Of a DNA stretch of 51,758 bases, positions 43,879 to 51,758 are shown piece after piece. The position numbers were made by a program, and so were the translations under genes. Source of the stretch: Candidatus Levyibacteriota bacterium (GTDB taxonomy: Bacteria; Patescibacteriota; Microgenomatia; Levybacterales; UBA12049); the NCBI GenBank assembly GCA_016199085.1, contig JACQHJ010000007.1, forward strand, positions 1-51,758, in the 5' to 3' direction. Positions within the stretch are counted from its first letter, which is position 1; the number at the start of each line of letters is the position of its first letter. Under the pieces are notes generated by a model. That model saw nothing but the letters and a program-made list of their open reading frames with translations. It was not told the origin of the DNA and made no database searches.

Positions 43879-44565
43879 GTGCCAAAAGAAAAAACACTAA
43901 AAGCAGAAAAAGATTGGGACAAGTATTGGAAAACCAAAAAGACCACTTCCCAAGCAATTTATAGAGTTATAGCCTCATTTTACAGACAATTTATCATTAA
44001 AGGACTTTTAAATTACTTTATAGAAAAAGAGTTTGAGAAAGAGGACGTCCTTTTGCACGCAGGCAGCGGATCCGGCCAGGTTGATGAAAATATAGGAAAG
44101 ACTTTTGATATTACAGCCTTAGACATCTCTGCCGAAGCCTTAAAGCTTTATAAAGTCTACAACGGCCAAAACTCCAAAACACTTAAAGCCAGTATTTTTG
44201 ATATTCCTGTAAAAGACAGCTCTTTTGACGGAATCTATAATCTTGGCGTTCATGAACACTTCACCGGCAGTGAAAACACAAAAATATTTAAAGAGTACAG
44301 AAGAATTTTAAAACCAAATGGAAAACTTGTATTGTTCTGGCCGCCAAGATACGGTCTTTCGGTAATGTTTTTGAATTCTTTGCACTTTGTCTTAAACGAT
44401 CTATTAAGAAGAAAAGTCAGGCTTCACCCCGATGAAGTATCTTTAATAGGATCGAAAAAGCAGGTTGAAAGCTTACTTAAAGACTGTGGTTTTAAACTAA
44501 CTCGGTTTTATTTCGGACCAAGAGATCTTTTTACTTATTGTGTTGTCGTTGCCAAAAAACTATAG
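43879..44565 (+). CDS. Class I SAM-dependent methyltransferase
   Basis: VLLHAGSGSGQVDENIGKTFDITALDISAEAL...GIYNLGVHEHFTG; start re-assigned to GTG 43879 because ATG 43843 overlaps the promoter. Confidence 0.85.
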   Translation: MPKEKTLKAEKDWDKYWKTKKTTSQAIYRVIASFYRQFIIKGLLNYFIEKEFEKEDVLLHAGSGSGQVDENIGKTFDITALDISAEALKLYKVYNGQNSKTLKASIFDIPVKDSSFDGIYNLGVHEHFTGSENTKIFKEYRRILKPNGKLVLFWPPRYGLSVMFLNSLHFVLNDLLRRKVRLHPDEVSLIGSKKQVESLLKDCGFKLTRFYFGPRDLFTYCVVVAKKL

Positions 44566-46311
44566 ATTACTTATAAAAGTCTGACAAAACTTATTTGTCG
44601 ATAAATTCTCTATAGTAAAATCGGAAATCTTAAGATTAGATGGATATCTTCCCAAACCTAAACCTTTGCATATTTTGTCATTGAAAATCCTAAAGCTTTC
44701 TCCCCCGTCATTAAGCCTTGAAATTGTCAGATGAGGCTCACTAACCGAAATGTCACCACATTTTGCATCAACGACCAATACTGTTTCTTTATTTTCCAAG
44801 TCTAATGAGTTATTACAAGAGGCAAATGTAACATTATCAAAAGAATATTTCTCACTGTTTAAATTTTTAGAAATGACATCAGCCGAATCCTTGTTATACG
44901 AATCAGTATAAAAAAGGTATTTTTTAAATAAATCAAAAGAGGAATTTGAATAAACAGTAACTTTTTGCCCGCTTGATGCTCTCTTTGCATAAGAAGATGA
45001 GACCCTTAAAGGAAAATCAAAATAGCCCTGAAGTGAGTGCCAGAAAAAATAAATATTGGCAAAATTAAGACTGGATACAAAATAAATTAAAAGAATTGCT
45101 AAAGTTGCCCCTACTTTGTAATTTTTGTTTTTAAAATAATTAATTGTTTCCCATATGCCAAGACCGGCAAGAATTACAAGGAAAGGAAAGCTCATTGTCA
45201 TATGTACTGAAAAATTTCCGGTGTCAGAAGTATGAAATACTTGCGGTATTATTCCAACCAATAAAAGTAAAGAAAAGAGAAAAAATACACTCCTTTTTTT
45301 AGCGAACACAAAAAGTGCACCAAGCATAACGAATACACTGTCAATATAGTAAAACATACCGTGCCTCCAAAGAGAGAAAAACTCATCTCCGTAAACAAAA
45401 AGATAGTCAAAAGAAAAACTTTTAAGAGTTTTTATTGCAAGTATATTTACAAAAACTGTGTACTTATTGACGAGTATTTCTATCAATGGGTTCTGAATTG
45501 AAGTCTTTCTAATGCCGTCCACTGTTTGTGCAATCTTGGGATCAAAAGGAGTAAGTAGTTCATCTAATCTTGCAGTCTGCGGATTTAGCTTTAAAGAAAT
45601 GACAAAAAAGACTACAAATAAAATACAAAGACCAAAAAGCACTAAATACTGCTTTAAGAAGTGTTTTTTATTTATAAAGAAAAATACATAGACAATGACT
45701 ATAAAAGTGAAGGGAAGAAAAATAAGCTTGGTTCCAATATAGGAATAAAAAGCGGCTACTAAAAACGGGAAGGCAATAAGTATCCTCCACCCTTTTGCTT
45801 TTAAGAGAATAAAAAGGGAAATAAAGTAAAAAAGCATGGCAGGAGTTGCTTCGTAAGCGGTTCTGCCAATATAAATTAGCCAAGGATTAATCGAGGCAAT
45901 AAGCAAAGAAAACAAAGCCGGACCTTTTCCAAGCAGTTCCTTTACAACAAGATAGATAAATAATATAAGTAAGAGTCCCATTATTAGATTAGGCAGTCTT
46001 GAGGAAAGAAGTGAAAAAGGCAAAGGTCCCAAGATAAAAGAATTAAGAATATAGGGCATTTCAGCCTGAGTTTCCCCTCTTGGATATTGAAATAAGAGTC
46101 CGTTTATGGGAGACCACGTTCCAAAAATATCATGTCCTGTTATAAAAGAAGCTTTTGCGTTTAGAGTATAGACTATCTCGTCTCCCCCAATTGCCGTAGG
46201 AATTCTATCAAGCCAAAGATAGCGAAAAAGAAAAGCTACTAAAAAAATTAAAACAATGGGTAATAAATTAAATAAAACCTTTTTAGACACCATTAATTTA
46301 CTATAACACAA
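44560..46311 (-). CDS. Glycosyltransferase family 39 / ArnT-like membrane protein
   Basis: LVAFLFRYLWLDRIPTAIGGDEIVYTLNAKASF; many TM helices. Confidence 0.75.
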   Translation of the reverse strand: MCYSKLMVSKKVLFNLLPIVLIFLVAFLFRYLWLDRIPTAIGGDEIVYTLNAKASFITGHDIFGTWSPINGLLFQYPRGETQAEMPYILNSFILGPLPFSLLSSRLPNLIMGLLLILFIYLVVKELLGKGPALFSLLIASINPWLIYIGRTAYEATPAMLFYFISLFILLKAKGWRILIAFPFLVAAFYSYIGTKLIFLPFTFIVIVYVFFFINKKHFLKQYLVLFGLCILFVVFFVISLKLNPQTARLDELLTPFDPKIAQTVDGIRKTSIQNPLIEILVNKYTVFVNILAIKTLKSFSFDYLFVYGDEFFSLWRHGMFYYIDSVFVMLGALFVFAKKRSVFFLFSLLLLVGIIPQVFHTSDTGNFSVHMTMSFPFLVILAGLGIWETINYFKNKNYKVGATLAILLIYFVSSLNFANIYFFWHSLQGYFDFPLRVSSSYAKRASSGQKVTVYSNSSFDLFKKYLFYTDSYNKDSADVISKNLNSEKYSFDNVTFASCNNSLDLENKETVLVVDAKCGDISVSEPHLTISRLNDGGESFRIFNDKICKGLGLGRYPSNLKISDFTIENLSTNKFCQTFISNL

Positions 46312-46377
46312 ATTTTAATAGATAATAAAGCCTAAAGAGAGTATTATGTATTAATAGACTTACAAAAGTAAAAAAGA

Positions 46378-47979
46378 ATGCTGCAAAATTTAATTAAAAA
46401 AATAACAAATATTTTTAAAAATAAATCCATAGTTAGGCTCTTTCTCATTCTTCTCTTTCTTTTACCAGTAAACCTTATTCTCTATAAAATCTTATCCCCT
46501 AGAGTTAATGCCTTTGGTTGTTTTGACGATTGTTTTAACATTCTTCCTGGTTATTTTATGCTTGATGGAAAAACACTTTACTCTCAAATCTTTTTCAATC
46601 ATCAGATGTTAATGGCAGATATTAGCTATCTAATACAGTTAATTTCACATCCAGTCAATATTTACGAATTGATCTTAAGACATAGACAATTTATTATGCT
46701 TTTGGGGTTAATAATGGACGGTGTCCTTATCTACCGCTTTGGACTAGCAGGCGTAGGTTTTACTTTGTTTTATGAATTTAGTAAATTTTATGTCTTCGGA
46801 GACCGATTCTTAGGAGAAGGGATTGTAGTCTATTTTCTTGCCTATATGTTAGGCGTACTTTGGCTTAAGTTAAATAAATATAAAATCCATTTTTATGATT
46901 ATATTCTTGCTGCATTATTTGCCTGGGCAATCATTTTTTTAAGGGAAACCTTTATTCCCGCAGCAGTATTAATTTATCTTTTAATCTTATTTAATAAAAA
47001 TGACTCTAAAAATAAGATTATCTCTTTAATAATTTTTTTACTTCTAACCCTAATTATCATCTTCCTAACTCCACTGAAGGACTACATTTTTCAGGTTTTA
47101 TATATCAACCTAAGTCTTACTTATACTATTAGAGAAAAAGCTGATAATCCTCTTATCTTAATTAATCAATTCAAAATATTTTTCTATCCTCTTTATCTAT
47201 ATTTTGGTGATATTTTTAACAACTTTAGATATTTTATATTAGGATTAAATACATTGTTTATTATTAGCCTTATTTTATATCTAAAAACTTTAAAGAAACT
47301 TTCCATCGTAATCCTTTTTCTATTTTTACTCGGTTTAGTTAATATTCGTCCAGTTGCCCCGGGAACAATCTTTTACGGCGCATTCCATATGCTCCCCTGG
47401 TACGGTTCGTTTATCCTCTTAATGTTTTTAATCTTACAAGAAGTTACAAAACAAAATAAAAAAATTAGTTTATTTATTAGCTTTTGTTTAGTTTTATTAT
47501 TCTCTTTTCTAACTCTTTCCCCAAATTCATATATTAGAGAAAAAACCGATCCTCAGTATGAGTTTATAGTAAATTACGGAAGTTCGTTGCAACTAGGTGA
47601 AGTTATTAGGGCTCTAGCCAAACCTACAGACACTCTTTTTCTTGACGGAGGAGATGATTTAATTTATTGGCAGGCAAAATTAAAATCTAATTATAAATAT
47701 TCCTGGTATACCTCTGTTATGCCCAGGTTTCCTGTTTTTACAACTCCAAGGGATGATATGCTTAAAAATGATCCTCCTGATTTTTATTATGATCTTTGTA
47801 CCGAGGGCAAAAATTATAATCCATCTTTATCTAAAAAGATATTGGTAAAGTACCAACAGCTTTATTCTTTTGGAAAACCAACATGTGTATATGTATTAAA
47901 AACCAAGATTCCGCAAATATCTCCCTTGCAATGGGAAAAAGCTAAGGAATTTAAGTATGAACTCCCTGCTGGTATATAG
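46378..47979 (+). CDS. Polytopic membrane protein, GT-C-like
   Basis: ORF track; about 10 TM helices; GYFMLDGKTLYSQIFFNHQML. Confidence 0.6.
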   Translation: MLQNLIKKITNIFKNKSIVRLFLILLFLLPVNLILYKILSPRVNAFGCFDDCFNILPGYFMLDGKTLYSQIFFNHQMLMADISYLIQLISHPVNIYELILRHRQFIMLLGLIMDGVLIYRFGLAGVGFTLFYEFSKFYVFGDRFLGEGIVVYFLAYMLGVLWLKLNKYKIHFYDYILAALFAWAIIFLRETFIPAAVLIYLLILFNKNDSKNKIISLIIFLLLTLIIIFLTPLKDYIFQVLYINLSLTYTIREKADNPLILINQFKIFFYPLYLYFGDIFNNFRYFILGLNTLFIISLILYLKTLKKLSIVILFLFLLGLVNIRPVAPGTIFYGAFHMLPWYGSFILLMFLILQEVTKQNKKISLFISFCLVLLFSFLTLSPNSYIREKTDPQYEFIVNYGSSLQLGEVIRALAKPTDTLFLDGGDDLIYWQAKLKSNYKYSWYTSVMPRFPVFTTPRDDMLKNDPPDFYYDLCTEGKNYNPSLSKKILVKYQQLYSFGKPTCVYVLKTKIPQISPLQWEKAKEFKYELPAGI

Positions 47980-48037
47980 TTTTACCTAAAAAAGCAGAAT
48001 TAAGCGGTTTTTATGTCTGGTTTTTGCCACAAAAAAT

Positions 48038-48151
48038 CCCGGCGTTGACCTATTGTCCCTAAAGCTATCTTTAAGTATCGTAGGCGCTGAAGCGTTTCAC
48101 TTCTCTGTTCGGAATGGGAAGAGGTGGTGCCACTTCGCTTAAAACACCGGG
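48038..48151 (-). rRNA. rrf: 5S rRNA
   Basis: Reverse complement CCCGGTGTTTTAAGCGAAGTGGCACCACCTCTTCCCATTCCGAACAGAGAAGTGAAAC...AACGCCGGG. Confidence 0.92.
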
Positions 48152-48334
48152 AAAATTACTTTTGACTCTTTCAAAAGCGAAGAGAATTTTGTCTTTATAA
48201 AATTTATATTTAAAACCATTAGTACGGGTAGACTTAACGCCTCACAGCGCTTCCATCGCCCGCCTATCAACCTGGTGGTCTACCAGGGGTCTTCACAATC
48301 CTTACGGACTGCAAGAGATCTTATCTTGGAAACC

Positions 48335-48365
<31 letters not shown>

Positions 48366-48517
48366 GGTTGGGAATCTAGCTACCCGGCGATGCTCCTTTA
48401 GGAAACAACCGGCACACCAGGGATTCCCTCATCCCAGTCCTCTCGTACTAGGGACGAACTTCCTCAAATCTCAACGATTACACAGGATAGAGACCGAACT
48501 GTCTTACGACGTTCTGA

Positions 48518-48774
48518 CATATATTCTTTCTATTTCTAGAAGTATGGACTATAACTTATCCTAAAAATTAGGATTTGGCGTATTATAGAAGACATAAATT
48601 TTTTTAAATCTTCTATCTCACCACGTTTATATTACTAAACGTGGATCAGTCTCTACGGGGTCATTCTCTTTTGAAGATGACTTCCCACGGTATCATCCTA
48701 TCTTAGATATACAACACCTAAAATGAGGACTTCACCGTTATTAGCCAATTTATCCTGGGCTCAATGTGTGTTTA
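48518..48774 (-). ncRNA. Group I intron, about E. coli site 2584, no ORF (257 nt)
   Basis: Exon join GAGCTGGGT|TCAGAACGTC; group I core-like GACCCCGTAGAGACTGATC; intron ends in G. Confidence 0.88.
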
Positions 48775-48847
48775 ACCCAGCTCGCGTACCACTTTAACCG
48801 GCGAACAGCCGGACCCTTGGAAGCTTCTCCACCTCCAGGATGTGATG

Positions 48848-49142
48848 CACATTCTCCCTTATTACTAAAGGTGTAGACTATATCTTCCCCGTCTAAATAT
48901 AAGTACGGGGTTGGCGTATTATTCTCATTTAAAAAATGAGGATCTCATCTTAATAAACTATAAAACTAGTTTATTAAAGAATCAGTCGTTACGGGGTCAA
49001 AAGTTTAAAACTTCGACTTCCCACGGTATTGTCCATTGACTTTCTAATTTGAGAAGTTTTACCCTGTCAATTAGGAGTCCACCGTTATTAGCCACTTTGC
49101 TTCAGTAATTACTTACTGAAGGGCCCAAGCGCTTTCGCGCAA
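48848..49142 (-). ncRNA. Group I intron, about E. coli site 2511, no ORF (295 nt)
   Basis: Exon join TGTCGGCT|CATCACATCC; GACCCCGTAACGACTGATTC and GGGGAAGATATAGTCTAC core elements. Confidence 0.88.
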
Positions 49143-49153
49143 AGCCGACATCG

Positions 49154-49432
49154 CTCGTAATCTTTTGTTACCAAAAGCCCTGACTATACCTTCATCCTCT
49201 TTTTAGAGGAGCTAGTCGTTTATAGAAGTGTAAAAACTTCTATCCTCCACTTTTATAGTGGAAAGTCGATACGGGGTCTGCAAAAACAGACTTCCCTCGG
49301 TGTTGTCCAAAAATACTTTTTGGAGTTCACCGATTTTGACTAGTATTTCTTCTTATCTCACCTTCTCTAATGATGTTATAAGAATACAGACTTATAAATT
49401 ACTCTATAGGCGCCCCGATGTTATAAAACATA
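49154..49432 (-). ncRNA. Group I intron, about E. coli site 2500, no ORF (279 nt)
   Basis: Exon join GGCACCT|CGATGTCGG; GACCCCGTATCGACT and GGATGAAGGTATAGTC core elements. Confidence 0.88.
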
Positions 49433-49459
49433 AGGTGCCAAACCGCATCGTCGCTGTGG

Positions 49460-50290
49460 CAATTAACCCACAATCTCTTGTGGAATTAGACTATATCTTT
49501 ATCCTTTTCAGGATACCAACATATGATAACTCTTGGATTTTTGCAAAAATGCAAATATTGAGCTATCTCAATCTCAAACTCTTGAGATATCAGTCGTTAC
49601 GGGGATAATTTGTAAAGCATACTTGGAATCATATATGGATTTATCAATTTCTTTAGCAAATTCATACTGGAACCTGCAATTCGTAATCGATATTTTCCTC
49701 TGTCTACATTAATTGTAGATTTAATTCCAAATTTAGCCTGTAGAAACTTAATTAACCAGAGATTTTCTTCTAATGAGAAAGAATGCGTATTAATGCGCAA
49801 TTGATTCTTATCAGCTGCTCCATCATCCATAATCCAAATCGCTAAAGCAAAAGGATCGAAGTTATCCCTCAAAAATATTTTTGGAATAACTTTTTTACGA
49901 TCACTATAAAAATTACTTCGCAATTTAGTTAATAATGGATGGGAAACCGTTCTGAAATAATAAGCATTTCCGCTTCTTTTAGGTTTGGAATTAACAAAAC
50001 TACTGATAAGAGAATATTTAAAGTCTACGTATTCTTTTTGAGAAATCCCATGATGAATGCGTAGAGAATATCCTCTCGTAGTTGTGTCTAAATACCCATC
50101 CCCTAAAATTGAACCAATGATAAACATTAGTTGTTCTTGGGAAAAACTTAATTTTCTTGCTTCTCTAGCTAATCTTGTATCCACAACAAATTATCTTCCC
50201 TCGGTATTATCCTATCATAAAATGACAGGATTTCACCGATATTAGTTGATTCGTTCATCCCGATATTACTATCGAGTGGCGCCAAATTTG
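49460..50290 (-). ncRNA. Group I intron with LAGLIDADG ORF, about E. coli site 2473 (831 nt)
   Basis: Exon join ATCCAAGCGT|CCACAGCGACG; CCCCGTAACGACTGATATC and AAAGATATAGTCTAATTCC core elements. Confidence 0.88.
49597..50184 (-). CDS. LAGLIDADG homing endonuclease (two motifs)
   Basis: LMFIIGSILGDGYLDTTT and FALAIWIMDDGAADKNQLRINTHSFS. Confidence 0.9.
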   Translation of the reverse strand: MDTRLAREARKLSFSQEQLMFIIGSILGDGYLDTTTRGYSLRIHHGISQKEYVDFKYSLISSFVNSKPKRSGNAYYFRTVSHPLLTKLRSNFYSDRKKVIPKIFLRDNFDPFALAIWIMDDGAADKNQLRINTHSFSLEENLWLIKFLQAKFGIKSTINVDRGKYRLRIAGSSMNLLKKLINPYMIPSMLYKLSP

Positions 50291-50306
50291 ACGCTTGGAT
50301 GCGATC

Positions 50307-50339
<33 letters not shown>

Positions 50340-50791
50340 AAGCTGTGTGCCTACCACTAGGCATCACAGGATCACTAACATCTAGTTTCCTACCTGCTCG
50401 ACTTGTAGGTCTCGCAGTCAAGCTGGCTTATGCGTTTGCACTATCATCTTGATTTCTATCCAAGATTAGCCAACCTTTATACGACTCCGTTGCATTTTAG
50501 GAGTCAATCGCCCCAGTTAAACTGCCCGCCAGACACTGTCCCTCTGCCGAATTTTTGTGCGGCTAGGGGTAATGATTGCTTACTTCAAAGAGAGGTATTT
50601 CATATTTCGCCAAAGCTCCCTCCTATTCTAAACAGTTGAAACAAACTTTCAAATGCCAAGCTACAGTAAAGCTCCCGGGGTCTTTTTGTCCATGTGTAAT
50701 TAGGCCGCGTCTTCACAGCCATCTCAATTTCGCCGAGTAAATGTTCAAGACAGTTATTCACTCGTTCTGCCTTTCGTGCGGGTCGGAACTC

Positions 50792-51476
50792 CACGATAAT
50801 CCTCAATTACTTGAGGCGTAGACTATATCTTCACCTAATACTTTTAGAAGTTCTTGCTTTTTATATCTTCTTGCTCCTAAACCATTCATTTGATATGAAA
50901 GTGTCACGATTTCTTTTAAAGTTTCCTGTTTTAAATGTTTACCTTCATATACCATTTGGCATATTACCGCAAACTTTTCAAACTCTTTCTTTTTTGAAGA
51001 AAGTAATGGATACTTTTGAAAGTGTGGAATCACTTTTTGCATCAAATCTTTTATACTTCTGACTTCATACTTGAAAGTTCTGTCGCTTGGATTTCGTCGA
51101 ATAGTTCCACAATCAAAAAATTGTCGAAATAATTCCAACACTTCTTGACGGTCACTATTTTGTGAAACCGAAAAGCTTGGTCGAACTTCAAGTAAAGTCT
51201 TAAGTTTTGGTCTTGGAGAAAAAGAAATACAAAAACTTCCTTCTCCATCGGCATATCCTGAAAGATAATTACCAATGGAAACAATATTAAATGCTGGCGT
51301 GTTAGGCATAATTAAAGTATGCCTCTGACTCCTAAAAGAGTCAAGTCGTTACAGGGTCACTTCAATAAATTGAAGGACTTACCCACGGTATTACCCTTAT
51401 TTTAACACCTCACCTTGTTATTGAGGCAACATAATAGGGCTTCACCGTTTTAAGCCAGTTACGGGTTTGTATTCTT
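50792..51476 (-). ncRNA. Group I intron with LAGLIDADG ORF, about E. coli site 1951 (685 nt; ends +/-2 nt)
   Basis: Exon join TTGTCGGGC|GAGTTCCGACC; GACCCTGTAACGACTTGACTC and GGTGAAGATATAGTCTACGCC core elements. Confidence 0.85.
50803..51309 (-). CDS. LAGLIDADG homing endonuclease (single-motif LAGLIDADG_1 type)
   Basis: IGNYLSGYADGEGSFCISFSPRPKLKTLLEVRPSFSVSQNSDRQEVLELFRQFFDCGTI. The likely functional start is ATG 51309. Confidence 0.9.
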   Translation of the reverse strand: MPNTPAFNIVSIGNYLSGYADGEGSFCISFSPRPKLKTLLEVRPSFSVSQNSDRQEVLELFRQFFDCGTIRRNPSDRTFKYEVRSIKDLMQKVIPHFQKYPLLSSKKKEFEKFAVICQMVYEGKHLKQETLKEIVTLSYQMNGLGARRYKKQELLKVLGEDIVYASSN

Positions 51477-51504
51477 GCCCGACAAGGAACTTCGCTACCA
51501 TAGA

Positions 51505-51738
51505 CTTATAGTTATCGTTCTATAACATATAGAACTGCTTTATGTCGCCATAAAGATCGGACTATATCATCTCTGCTAAACCAGAGCTCAACGTATAGTC
51601 TCTGAGGGTTCTAGATTCATTTTAAATCTAGCCTTCCCTGCTGATTGACTCCACCAAACAGATTTTCACTATTTCTAGTACTGTTGGATACTGAGTTATT
51701 CCAGCATATAGTTGAGTTTTAAAACTGCCCTATAGTTG
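51505..51738 (-). ncRNA. Group I intron, about E. coli site 1923, no ORF (234 nt)
   Basis: Exon join CTATAACTGT|TCTATGGTAGCG; GAACCCTCAGAGACTATACG and GAGATGATATAGTCCG core elements. Confidence 0.85.
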
Positions 51739-51758
51739 ACAGTTATAGTTACTGCTGC

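Noticed and set aside
49258-49608. Plus-strand 116-aa ORF in the 23S region
   Set aside because: Lies antisense across intron and exon rRNA; conserved rRNA and group I core explain the sequence.
50430-50806. ORFs 50430-50639 (+) and 50600-50806 (-)
   Set aside because: Located in the conserved 23S exon 50291-50791; not coding.

Overview
This window looks like a Candidate Phyla Radiation (Patescibacteria, probably Microgenomates-like) genome fragment. That lineage call is inference from gene content: giant surface proteins, intron-rich rRNA and small secreted proteins. From left to right it contains: the 3' end of an AbiEii-like nucleotidyltransferase gene; a 3903-aa surface fibre protein with two tyrosine-recombinase core-binding-like domains at its N-terminus and an S74 chaperone-like domain; a small ORF whose 3' end lies inside a tandemly repeated structured element; a 2604-aa surface protein with nested DUF2341, Gly-rich, fibrinogen-like and LamG domains; an O-antigen-ligase-like/TPR protein; a BrnT/BrnA module; an AAA/DUF4143 ATPase; two tRNA-Ala genes flanking an HTH/LAGLIDADG-like gene; LysM/M23 peptidase; Rho; secreted proteins; glycosyltransferases; a retropepsin/DUF5678/antitoxin cluster; an S1/RadA/PIN-TRAM operon; and a minus-strand 5S plus 5'-truncated 23S rRNA gene. 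The most striking signal is the 23S gene. In the part visible here it is interrupted by six predicted group I introns, two of them encoding LAGLIDADG proteins. They split the H69 and peptidyl-transferase regions into very short exons of 28, 27, 11 and 73 nt. The exon lengths I read match the corresponding E. coli numbering intervals as I recall them.
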